A stretch of 12,088 nt of DNA from CAZZKF01 sp964654995 (lineage in GTDB: Bacteria > Pseudomonadota > Alphaproteobacteria > CAZZKF01), in the NCBI GenBank assembly GCA_964654995.1, contig CAZZKF010000071.1:1-12088 (forward strand), in the 5' to 3' direction. Numbering within the stretch: the stretch's first letter is position 1; every line of letters starts with the position of its first letter. Under the pieces are notes generated by a model. The model was not told the origin of the DNA. It did no database searches and saw only the letters and a program-made list of their open reading frames with translations. This document shows, piece after piece, positions 1-5,911 of the stretch. A program made the translations under genes and the position numbers.

Positions 1-20
1 AAAAAAACCGGTGAGGGGAG

Positions 21-1550
21 TTATTTCGCGCCCGCGGTGATGAAGGCGCGGATCTCGGTTGCCAGCTTTTCGATCGACGGCTGGTGCAGATACATCATGT
101 GCCCGGCCTCGAAATAGTCGATCTTCACCCGCTCAGGGACAAAGCCGTTGCGGGCGAAGGTGTATTCGGCCTCGAAGAACGGGGTGGCGAAATCGTAGTA
201 GCCGGCCGCCGCCAGCACCCGGAAATCGGCGTTCTCTCGCATCGCCCGGCCGAGATAAGGCGCCACGTTGATGCCGAGGCGGAACCCACGGTCGTGATCG
301 GGCATCTTCCAGTTCCAGCTGCGATTGACCTTGAAGCCGAGCGCCTGGTAGCGGCGATCGATGTCGACCTTGAGGTCGCTGGCGAAATACTGGTTGATGG
401 CGGCCATGTAGGCGCCGTCGATGGCATAGAACGACGGGTCGTTGTCGGGCCGCTCGCCGGCGTTGTCGAAATCGGTCCCCGTGTAGCGCCCGTCCAGGCG
501 GCCGACCGTCTTGCCTTCGTCGCGCAGCAGCTCTTTCTGGAAGCGCGACGGGGTGACCCGCAGATTGGCCTTGTCGAGGTAATCCTCGCTCAATCCGGTG
601 AAATAGGCGAGGCGGGCGCGAATGCGGGCGCGTTCCTCACTCGACAGCGCATTGCCCTTGAGCAGCGCCAAGGCGTAATCCCCCATGGCGAAGTCGCGGG
701 CCTCGGCGAGCAGGGTTTCCAGCTCCACCTTGGGCCCCGAAATCTTGTTGTGGTACCAGGCGGTGGCGGCATAGGTCGGCAGATAAATCATGTAGATCAG
801 CTCGTTGCCCGGATGGCTGTCGGTCAGCGTCACATCGAGGATGGTCGAGATCAGAATGACGCCGTTCAATGCGATGTCGTTGTAGCCGCCTTCCAGCTCG
901 TTGGTCACCGCCGCCGCGCGAAAGGTGCCGTAGGATTCGCCGGCCAGATATTTCGGCGAATTCCACCGCTTGTTGGTGCGCACCCAGGTTTCGATGAACC
1001 GGGCGACCGAGCGGGCGTCCTCGCCGACGCCCCAGAAATCCTTGCCTTTCTTGTCGCCGAGCGGGATCGAGTAGCCGGTGCCGACCGGGTCGATGAACAC
1101 CAGATCGGTGACATCCAGCACGCTCAACGGATTGTCCGCGATCGGGTAGGGCGGGGCACCGTCATCCTTGGCGTCGCTGGGCAGCACCACGCGCTTCGGC
1201 CCGAACAGCCCCATGTGCAGCCACAGGGACGCACTGCCGGGGCCGCCGTTGAAGACGAAGGTGACGGGGCGCCGGCTCACATCGCGCACGCCGTCGCGGG
1301 TATAGGTGACCGAGAAGATGCTGGCGATCGGCTTGCCCGCATCGTCCTTGAGGAAGGTTTCGCCGGCACGCGCCGTATATTTGATCTGGGTGCCGCCGAA
1401 ACGCCCCGTGTGCCGGGTAACGAACACCTTGGGCTCGGCCGGGCTCCCGGCGGCCTTGGCGTTGTCCTTGTTGGGCGTGGCCGCAGCTGCCGGCAGGGCC
1501 CAGAGCAGAGCCAGGGCACAGCCGAGGCTCAAGATCGTTCTTTTCAACAT
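21..1550 (-). CDS. Secreted S10-family serine carboxypeptidase-like protein
   Basis: The 509-residue protein starts with a signal peptide (K3-R4, hydrophobic run to about residue 24, AAA cleavage region), so it should act in the periplasm or outside. The S10 serine carboxypeptidase fold is shown by the oxyanion-hole motif NGGPGSAS at 101-108, the nucleophile motif GESYG at 204-208 (Ser206), a catalytic Asp in YYDFATPF (Asp453) and a catalytic His in EAGHMMY (His484). All three triad residues are present and the length is normal for bacterial members, which are thought to trim C-terminal residues from peptides. The ATG at 1550 is preceded by GGAGGAAA about 10 nt upstream. The gene diverges from ubiT across 235 bp and shows no functional tie to it. 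The family call is secure; the substrate is unknown. Confidence 0.93.
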   Translation of the reverse strand: MLKRTILSLGCALALLWALPAAAATPNKDNAKAAGSPAEPKVFVTRHTGRFGGTQIKYTARAGETFLKDDAGKPIASIFSVTYTRDGVRDVSRRPVTFVFNGGPGSASLWLHMGLFGPKRVVLPSDAKDDGAPPYPIADNPLSVLDVTDLVFIDPVGTGYSIPLGDKKGKDFWGVGEDARSVARFIETWVRTNKRWNSPKYLAGESYGTFRAAAVTNELEGGYNDIALNGVILISTILDVTLTDSHPGNELIYMIYLPTYAATAWYHNKISGPKVELETLLAEARDFAMGDYALALLKGNALSSEERARIRARLAYFTGLSEDYLDKANLRVTPSRFQKELLRDEGKTVGRLDGRYTGTDFDNAGERPDNDPSFYAIDGAYMAAINQYFASDLKVDIDRRYQALGFKVNRSWNWKMPDHDRGFRLGINVAPYLGRAMRENADFRVLAAAGYYDFATPFFEAEYTFARNGFVPERVKIDYFEAGHMMYLHQPSIEKLATEIRAFITAGAK

Positions 1551-1717
1551 GATCGGTGTTTCCTCCGCGCTCGCGGGGTGGCCGCGACCGGCCGGTTCCC
1601 GCAGGACGTGAATATCCAGGTTTGGCGCCGAGGCTACGACCTCGCCGCCCGCGGTTCAAGCCGGGATAGAAAGAATTGGGGATCCGGCGCCGGTGACCGT
1701 GCGGTTCCTCGCGCTTC

Positions 1718-1735
1718 CCTTGACGGGGGTCAAGG
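1718..1735 (+). promoter_or_regulatory. FNR/FixK-type box upstream of ubiT
   Basis: CCTTGAC-GGGG-GTCAAGG is a perfect 7-bp inverted repeat around four bases. Its core TTGAC-N4-GTCAA matches the FixK/FnrN/FNR pattern (TTGAY-N4-RTCAA). The centre at 1726.5 lies 59.5 bp before the ubiT ATG. A TATTGG hexamer at 1757-1762 would put the transcription start near 1768-1769, so the box would sit at about -41.5, the class II activator position. In E. coli ubiUV is known to be FNR-controlled. The identity of the regulator here is inferred. Confidence 0.75.
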
Positions 1736-1785
1736 CGGCCCGCCCGGCGCAGGCGCTATTGGGTAGGGGCAATCAGGGGAGCCCC

Positions 1786-2250
1786 ATGCCGGAGTCATCA
1801 ACGCCGCCGACGCCCTCGTCGCTTCTTGCGCTCACCGTGCCGGTCCTGCGCCTCGGCCTGCGGCCCGCACCGCTGTGGCTGCTGCAGCCGGCGCTCGATC
1901 TGGCGCTGGCCGGCGTGCTGCGGCGCCACCCGGGGCTGTTCGAGCGTCTTCACGGCTTTGTCGACGGTGTGATCGTCATCGATCCCGGCGACCTGCCGCT
2001 GGTGTTTGTGCTCGACATCGCNNNNNNNNNNNNNNNNNNNNNNNNNNNNNNNNNNNNNNNNNNNNNNNNNNNNNNNNNNNNNNNNNNNNNNNNNNNNNNN
2101 NNNNNNNNNNNNNNNNNNNNNGTCGCCGCCGCCCGCGGCTTCGAGCAACTGGCGCTGGGCGCCCTGGGCGAGGTGCGGGGGCTGCGCGACCGGCTGTTGC
2201 CGGCACCAGGCGGCGGGCCGGCCCGCACCGATGCCCGGGGGCCGGCATGA
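1786..2250 (+). CDS. ubiT: UbiT-like SCP2-domain protein, O2-independent ubiquinone synthesis (contains an assembly gap)
   Basis: UbiT is the SCP2-type lipid-binding accessory factor of the oxygen-independent ubiquinone pathway, thought to hold hydrophobic quinone precursors for UbiU/UbiV. The visible N-terminal 78 residues carry a helical lead (WLLQPALDLALAGVLRRHPG) and the start of an SCP2 fold (GVIVIDPGDLPLVFVLDI). A gap of 100 N then removes the middle, and 42 residues remain after it in the same frame. As written it would be 154 residues; E. coli UbiT is about 174, so the gap is probably underestimated. I chose the ATG at 1786 because AGGGGA lies 5 nt upstream and because a longer in-frame start would include the regulatory box. 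The stop overlaps the ubiU start (ATGA), which implies translational coupling. The call rests on partial sequence plus its position beside ubiUV. Confidence 0.8.
   Translation: MPESSTPPTPSSLLALTVPVLRLGLRPAPLWLLQPALDLALAGVLRRHPGLFERLHGFVDGVIVIDPGDLPLVFVLDIXXXXXXXXXXXXXXXXXXXXXXXXXXXXXXXXXXVAAARGFEQLALGALGEVRGLRDRLLPAPGGGPARTDARGPA
2022..2121. other. Assembly gap (100 N) inside ubiT
   Basis: Exactly 100 undetermined bases, the usual placeholder for a scaffold gap of unknown length. The reading frame is the same on both sides as written, but this may be chance. The central part of the SCP2 domain cannot be read. Confidence 0.97.
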
Positions 2251-3236
2251 GCGCGGCCCTTGAACTGGTCTGCCCGGCGGGCACGCCGGCGGCGCTGCAT
2301 GCGGCCGTCAAGGCCGGCGCCGATACCGTTTACGTCGGCTTTCGCGATGAGACCAACGCCCGCAACTTCCCCGGCCTCAATTTCAGCCGGGCGGAATTGC
2401 GCGAGGCCATCGCCTATGCCCACGAGCGCGGCGTGCGGGTGTTCGTCGCGATCAACACCTTTCCCGCCGCCGGCCGGCTGGAGCCCTGGTACCGGGCCGT
2501 CGACGATGCCGCCCGCCTGGGGGCCGATGCGGTCATTCTCGCCGACATCGGGCTGATCGATTACGCGGCGCGCACTCATCCCGATCTGCGCCGTCATCTC
2601 TCGGTTCAGGCCTCGGCCTCGAATCCCGATTCCATTCGCTTCTATGTCCGCGAATTCGGCGTCCGCCGGGTGGTGCTGCCGCGGGTGCTGACGCTCGATG
2701 AGATTGCCGCGCTCAATGCCGCCATCGAGGTCGAATCGGAAGTCTTCGCCTTTGGCGGGCTGTGCGTCATGGCCGAAGGCCGTTGCCTGCTTTCATCCTA
2801 CGTCACCGGGCACGCGCCCAATGTCGATGGCGTGTGCTCGCCGGCCAGCCATGTCCGCTATGTCGAGACGGGTGGCGGGCTGGCGGCCCGGCTCGGTGCC
2901 TTTACCATCGATCGCTTTGGGAGCTCCGAGCGGGCCGGCTATCCGACCCTGTGCAAGGGCCGGTTCGTGGCCGAGGGGCGCGATCTGCATCTGTTCGAGG
3001 ACCCGACCAGCCTGAACGCCATCGCCATGCTCGACCGGCTGGCGGCGGCCGGGGTGACGGCGCTGAAAATCGAGGGCCGCCAGCGCGGGCGCGCCTATGT
3101 ATCGCGCGTGGTGGCCGCCTTTCGCCAGGCGGTGGACGCGATGGCCCGCGGCGAAGCCCCGCCCGAGGGCTCGCTGGCGGCGCTCAGCGAAGGCGGGCGT
3201 CAGACCGCCGGCGCCTATGACAAGCGCTGGCGCTGA
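2247..3236 (+). CDS. ubiU: UbiU, U32-family Fe-S protein of O2-independent ubiquinone hydroxylation
   Basis: This 329-residue protein has the U32 'peptidase' fold (LVCPAGTPAALHAAVKAGAD at the N-terminus, a DTVYVGF strand, then LSVQASASN), a family now linked to hydroxylation rather than proteolysis. In E. coli UbiU forms a heterodimer with UbiV that binds [4Fe-4S] clusters and hydroxylates ubiquinone precursors without O2. The four cluster ligands are visible: Cys173, Cys180, Cys197 and Cys236. Their spacings of 7, 17 and 39 equal those of E. coli UbiU (169, 176, 193, 232). The start ATG overlaps the ubiT stop, and ubiV follows 3 nt after the stop, so the three genes form one tight operon. 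Related U32 proteins such as RlhA and TrhP are longer, and the UbiV neighbour argues against them. Confidence 0.95.
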   Translation: MSAALELVCPAGTPAALHAAVKAGADTVYVGFRDETNARNFPGLNFSRAELREAIAYAHERGVRVFVAINTFPAAGRLEPWYRAVDDAARLGADAVILADIGLIDYAARTHPDLRRHLSVQASASNPDSIRFYVREFGVRRVVLPRVLTLDEIAALNAAIEVESEVFAFGGLCVMAEGRCLLSSYVTGHAPNVDGVCSPASHVRYVETGGGLAARLGAFTIDRFGSSERAGYPTLCKGRFVAEGRDLHLFEDPTSLNAIAMLDRLAAAGVTALKIEGRQRGRAYVSRVVAAFRQAVDAMARGEAPPEGSLAALSEGGRQTAGAYDKRWR

Positions 3237-3239
3237 CCC

Positions 3240-4196
3240 ATGACAACGGAGGCAAAAAACAACGTGGTCGAGGTCGCCCTGGGTCCGGTTCTCTACAACT
3301 GGACGCCGGAGATCTGGCGCGACTTCTATTTCCGGATCGCCGAGGAAGCGCCGATTGACCGGGTCTATCTCGGCGAAGTCGTCTGCTCCAAGCGGGCGCC
3401 GCATTTTGCGCCCTATTTTTCCGAGGTGGTCGCCCGGCTGGAGGCGGGCGGCAAGCAGGTGGTGCTGTCGACGCTGGCGCTGGTGATGAATGCCCGCGAG
3501 GCGGCGATGGTGCGCGAGCTGGCGGAATCTGATGACTGGCTGATCGAGGCCAATGATGTCTCGGCGCTCACGCAGCTGCGCGGGCGGCCCCATGTCGTCG
3601 GCCCGTTCGTCAACGTCTACAACGAGGCAACGCTGAACTATCTGGCCCGGGGCGGGGCGTCGCGGGTGGTGGTGCCGGCCGAGCTGGCGGCGCCGGCACT
3701 GAGCGCCCTGGTTGCCGCCGATCATGCCGAGATCGAGGTGCAGGTCTTCGGGCGGCTGCCGCTGGCCATTTCGGCGCGCTGCTATCACGCCCGCGTCCAC
3801 GGCCTCGCCAAGGACAGCTGCCAGTATGTCTGCGGCCGCGATCCCGATGGCATGCGCATCGAGACCCTCGATGGCGAGCCGTTTCTGGCGGTCAACGGCG
3901 TGCAGACCCTGTCCTACGCCTGGTGCAGCCTGGTGCGCGAGCTCTGGGCCCTGCGCGAGATGGGCGTGCGGGCGGTCCGGCTGTGGCCGCACAGCGTCGA
4001 CATGGTGGCGGTTGCCGGCATCTTTCGCGGCGTGCTCGACAATGCCCTGGCGGCCGACGAAGCGGCGCAGAACCTGGCCGAACTGGTTGGCGACACGCCG
4101 TTCTTCAACGGCTTTTACCACGGCCACGAAGGGGTTGCCTGGGTTGGCGACGACGGTCAGCTCAACCGCAGCAGTTCGCTGCGCAGTTCGCGGTAG
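3240..4196 (+). CDS. ubiV: UbiV, U32-family Fe-S partner of UbiU
   Basis: This is the second half of the UbiUV hydroxylase. The first strand VALGPVLYNW and the motif VYLGEVVCSKR match UbiV. The [4Fe-4S] ligands are Cys49, Cys181, Cys194 and Cys198; the last three have spacings of 13 and 4, identical to E. coli UbiV (180, 193, 197). The ATG at 3240 has no clear ribosome-binding site and would rely on coupling to ubiU. An in-frame GTG at 3264 has GGAGG 11 nt upstream (3248-3252). Starting there would place the first ligand at residue 41, closer to Cys39 of E. coli, so it may be the true start (310 residues). The last 40 bp overlap the convergent hemerythrin gene, so the final residues (LNRSSSLRSSR) are encoded opposite that gene's C-terminus. 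Confidence 0.94.
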   Translation: MTTEAKNNVVEVALGPVLYNWTPEIWRDFYFRIAEEAPIDRVYLGEVVCSKRAPHFAPYFSEVVARLEAGGKQVVLSTLALVMNAREAAMVRELAESDDWLIEANDVSALTQLRGRPHVVGPFVNVYNEATLNYLARGGASRVVVPAELAAPALSALVAADHAEIEVQVFGRLPLAISARCYHARVHGLAKDSCQYVCGRDPDGMRIETLDGEPFLAVNGVQTLSYAWCSLVRELWALREMGVRAVRLWPHSVDMVAVAGIFRGVLDNALAADEAAQNLAELVGDTPFFNGFYHGHEGVAWVGDDGQLNRSSSLRSSR

Positions 4197-4714
4197 CGTT
4201 TGGCAACCACCGGCCCGAACAGGGGATCGCCGGCCTCCGACAGGGCAATCGAAATCTCGGCCCAGTCACCGGCGTCCAGACATTTCTCGGCCAGCGGGAA
4301 AAACAACCGCTCCTCCATGTCCAGATGCTCGCGATAGGCCGCCACGAACTCATGGGCAATGGCTTCGATGCGCTCACGCGGCATCTCGGCTTCGAGCAGA
4401 ACGCTGTCGATGGCCTGGGCGAAGCGGCGTGTCAGCGCGCCCAGTTTTTCATGTGCGCCCTGCAGATCGCCGATCTTTGCCGCGGCCTCGGGATTGCGGC
4501 TCTCCAGCTTGCGATAAACCTCGTCTTCCTTGGGGTGATGGACCTGATCGGGATAGTGGAGGCAATAGTCGAGCACATCTTCGAGAAGATCGTAATCCGG
4601 CCGGCCGCCGGTCGAAAGCGCCGCGATTTCGCGCTCGACAAGATCGAGAATCCGGGCCATATCGACGTGTTCGGCCCGCAAATTTCGTAGAATCGAAACC
4701 ATGTCCGGCCTCAT
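4157..4714 (-). CDS. Hemerythrin (HHE) domain protein
   Basis: This cytoplasmic all-helical protein of 185 residues has a hemerythrin-type di-iron site: His16 (RAEHVD), His59-x3-Glu63 (HHPKE), His88 (GAHEK) and His130-x3-Glu134 (HLDMEE). Such proteins bind O2 or NO, or handle iron and oxidative damage. Which of these applies here cannot be read from sequence. I chose the ATG at 4714, with AGGA 5 nt upstream; a TTG directly before it and a later ATG (residue 5) are alternatives. The gene converges on ubiV with a 40-bp tail overlap. A perfect FNR-type box (4768-4781) and a palindrome (4729-4743) lie directly upstream, so low-oxygen control is likely. It lacks the ScdA-type N-terminal domain of YtfE/RIC proteins. 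Confidence 0.9.
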   Translation of the reverse strand: MRPDMVSILRNLRAEHVDMARILDLVEREIAALSTGGRPDYDLLEDVLDYCLHYPDQVHHPKEDEVYRKLESRNPEAAAKIGDLQGAHEKLGALTRRFAQAIDSVLLEAEMPRERIEAIAHEFVAAYREHLDMEERLFFPLAEKCLDAGDWAEISIALSEAGDPLFGPVVAKRYRELRSELLRLS

Positions 4715-4728
4715 CAAGGTCCTGAAAC

Positions 4729-4743
4729 CCCTAAATTTTAGGG
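4729..4743. promoter_or_regulatory. Perfect palindrome before the hemerythrin gene (possible operator)
   Basis: CCCTAAA-T-TTTAGGG is a perfect 7-bp inverted repeat in otherwise GC-rich DNA, 15 bp upstream of the hemerythrin ATG and 25 bp from the FNR-type box. On the minus strand it contains TAAAAT (4740-4735), a good -10-like hexamer, so a protein bound here could block transcription. It does not match an operator I recognise. It is too AT-centred and too short to be a convincing terminator, and it has no following T-tract. Confidence 0.5.
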
Positions 4744-4767
4744 TATCATGACAAGCCGGTGGATGCC

Positions 4768-4781
4768 TTGATCAGGATCAA
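4768..4781. promoter_or_regulatory. Perfect FNR box between the hemerythrin and small membrane protein genes
   Basis: TTGATCAGGATCAA is an exact match to the FNR consensus TTGAT-N4-ATCAA. On the plus strand TATCAT at 4803-4808 (5 of 6 to TATAAT) gives a start near 4815, which places the box centre (4774.5) at about -41, the class II activator position, ahead of the GTG at 4841. On the minus strand the box centre is 60.5 bp from the hemerythrin ATG, almost the same as the ubiT layout, but the -10 at the ideal distance (TACCCT) is weak. One box may therefore serve both genes. Confidence 0.8.
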
Positions 4782-4840
4782 CCGGAGCACGTCTGCGCAT
4801 GCTATCATGCGCGCCACGCCAACGCCCGAGGAAACCGCCC

Positions 4841-5023
4841 GTGCAAACCATTCTGTTTCTGATCGTCGCCGTCGCCCTCTACTTTGCCGCCGACTGGATT
4901 CTCGACCGGATCGAGGTCCGCGTCGGGCACCGGCTTGAGCATCGCACTCTGGTTTTCTTCGCCCTGCTTCTGGGTCTGGCGATGATTACCTTTTCCCTGA
5001 TCGGGCGAATGACCGGACCCTGA
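4841..5023 (+). CDS. Small two-helix inner-membrane protein
   Basis: This 60-residue protein starts at GTG 4841, preceded by GAGGAA at 4828-4833 with a 7-nt spacer. An upstream in-frame ATG at 4799 lacks such a site and would add an Arg/Pro-rich, Cys-containing tail, so I reject it. Two hydrophobic segments (residues about 3-18, ILFLIVAVALYFAADW, and 33-53, VFFALLLGLAMITFSLIG) flank a short charged loop (DRIEVRVGHRLEHR), so a helical hairpin in the inner membrane is expected. I do not recognise the family. The perfect FNR box and well-spaced TATCAT upstream suggest expression at low oxygen. A role beside respiratory or quinone enzymes is a guess from position only. Confidence 0.75.
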   Translation: MQTILFLIVAVALYFAADWILDRIEVRVGHRLEHRTLVFFALLLGLAMITFSLIGRMTGP

Positions 5024-5042
5024 ATTCCGCCCCAAACTCCGA

Positions 5043-5071
5043 TTGCCGCGCCCGACCCGCCCACGTATGGT
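5043..5071 (+). promoter_or_regulatory. Possible sigma-70-type promoter of the methyltransferase gene
   Basis: TTGCCG (5043-5048) and TATGGT (5066-5071) are separated by 17 bp, each matching 4 of 6 consensus bases. A start near 5078 would give a leader of about 60 nt carrying the repeats at 5081-5121. The match is modest. Confidence 0.35.
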
Positions 5072-5080
5072 AAACGTAGG

Positions 5081-5121
5081 TTGTGAGGCTTGGCTTCAAG
5101 CAAACTTGGCTTTGTCACAAA
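5081..5121. repeat. Nested short repeats in the methyltransferase leader
   Basis: CTTGGCTT occurs twice (5089-5096 and 5105-5112), 16 bp apart. TTGTGA (5081-5086) is mirrored by TCACAA (5115-5120), and TTTGT-C-ACAAA (5111-5121) is itself a palindrome just ahead of the ribosome-binding site. This could be an operator or RNA structure; no known motif is recognised. Confidence 0.4.
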
Positions 5122-5138
5122 ATCAGGGAGGCCGCATC

Positions 5139-5897
5139 ATGGTGGCGCGCATCTTGGCATCTCTCGTGCTCGTCATGGTGGCGGGTGTGGCGCAGGCAGC
5201 GGACATACCGGCGGCGATTCAACGCGCGGTCGATGATCCCGGGCGCTCGGACGCGGTTCGGGCCCGCGACGCCGGGCGCAAGCCGGCCGAGGTTCTGGCC
5301 TTTTTCGGCATCAAGCCGGGCATGCACATCCTCGAGGTCGGGGCGGGCAGCGGCTATTACACTGAAATCCTCTCCAACCTGGTCGGCGAGAGCGGCGAGG
5401 TGATTGCCCAGAACAGCCAGTTCATCTTTGACCGCGTCAAGGACCAGGTCGAACCGCTTTACGCCGCGCGCAAGAACATCCGGCCCTTTGTCGGCAGCAT
5501 CACCGACCTCGATGTGCCGGACAATTCCCTGGATGCGGCGCTGATTATCCTGGTTTTCCATCACATGCATTTCGACGCCGATCACCCGGACCAGTTCCCT
5601 GAGCGCTCCAAGGCGGTGTTGCAACGCATCCGCCGCGCCCTCAAGCCCGGCGGCGTGCTCGGGGTCATCGAGCATGCCGCGCTGCCGGGCACCAGCCGGG
5701 CGGCCAGCGCGCCCTTGCACCGGGTGGACGAGCAAACCACCATCGCCGACATCACCGGCGAGGGCTTCGTGCTGGCGGCGACCAGCGACATCCTGCAGTT
5801 CGAGAGCGATGACCGCTCGATCTACTGGCGCAATTCACCCCATCGCGGCAAGACCTGGCGGTTTGTCCACAAATATGTGAAGCCGGCAACGCGGTAG
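5139..5897 (+). CDS. Class I SAM-dependent methyltransferase with a signal peptide
   Basis: The 252-residue protein has a classical signal peptide (R4, hydrophobic 5-17, AQA-A cleavage near residue 20), followed by a Rossmann-type methyltransferase. SAM motif I is EVGAGSGYYTEIL from residue 66, an acidic strand end is seen around FVGSITDLDVPDNSLDAALI, and the post-motif LKPGGVLGVIEH lies at 168-179. An unusual His cluster, FHHMHFDADHP, lies at 140-150. Secreted proteins of this type form a recognisable family (COG4798-like 'predicted methyltransferase') with unknown substrate. The ATG at 5139 has CAGGGAGG at 5124-5131, 7 nt upstream; longer frames add a non-signal-like leader. It ends 12 bp from the convergent Mth938-like gene. 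Export of an enzyme that needs cytoplasmic SAM is odd; the N-terminus could instead be a membrane anchor. Confidence 0.88.
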   Translation: MVARILASLVLVMVAGVAQAADIPAAIQRAVDDPGRSDAVRARDAGRKPAEVLAFFGIKPGMHILEVGAGSGYYTEILSNLVGESGEVIAQNSQFIFDRVKDQVEPLYAARKNIRPFVGSITDLDVPDNSLDAALIILVFHHMHFDADHPDQFPERSKAVLQRIRRALKPGGVLGVIEHAALPGTSRAASAPLHRVDEQTTIADITGEGFVLAATSDILQFESDDRSIYWRNSPHRGKTWRFVHKYVKPATR

Positions 5898-5911
5898 ATC
5901 CGCCCCGGATC
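5897..5911. other. Hairpin joining two convergent stop codons
   Basis: GATCCG-CCC-CGGATC is a perfect 6-bp stem with a 3-nt loop. It begins at the last base of the methyltransferase stop (5895-5897) and ends in the Mth938-like stop (5910-5912). No T-tract follows on either strand, so it is at best a weak bidirectional terminator or RNA 3'-end stabiliser. Confidence 0.45.

Noticed and set aside
1..20. T-tract on the minus strand after the S10 gene as a terminator
   Set aside because: A run of seven T follows the stop, but I find no convincing stem before it within the window.
84..1766. Long plus-strand open frame of 560 codons opposite the S10 peptidase
   Set aside because: It is the antisense shadow of a gene with a complete catalytic triad and signal peptide. 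Its protein has no recognisable domain, and long antisense frames are common in GC-rich DNA.
1693..1785. Longer N-terminus for UbiT
   Set aside because: It would place the FNR-type palindrome and promoter inside the coding region, and the ribosome-binding site fits the ATG at 1786.
2793..4127. Minus-strand open frame of 444 codons opposite ubiU and ubiV
   Set aside because: The opposite strand holds ubiU and ubiV with all eight Fe-S cysteines. The antisense product is low-complexity Arg/His/Gly-rich.
5043..5138. Longer N-terminus for the exported methyltransferase
   Set aside because: It would bury the signal peptide, and a strong ribosome-binding site precedes the ATG at 5139.
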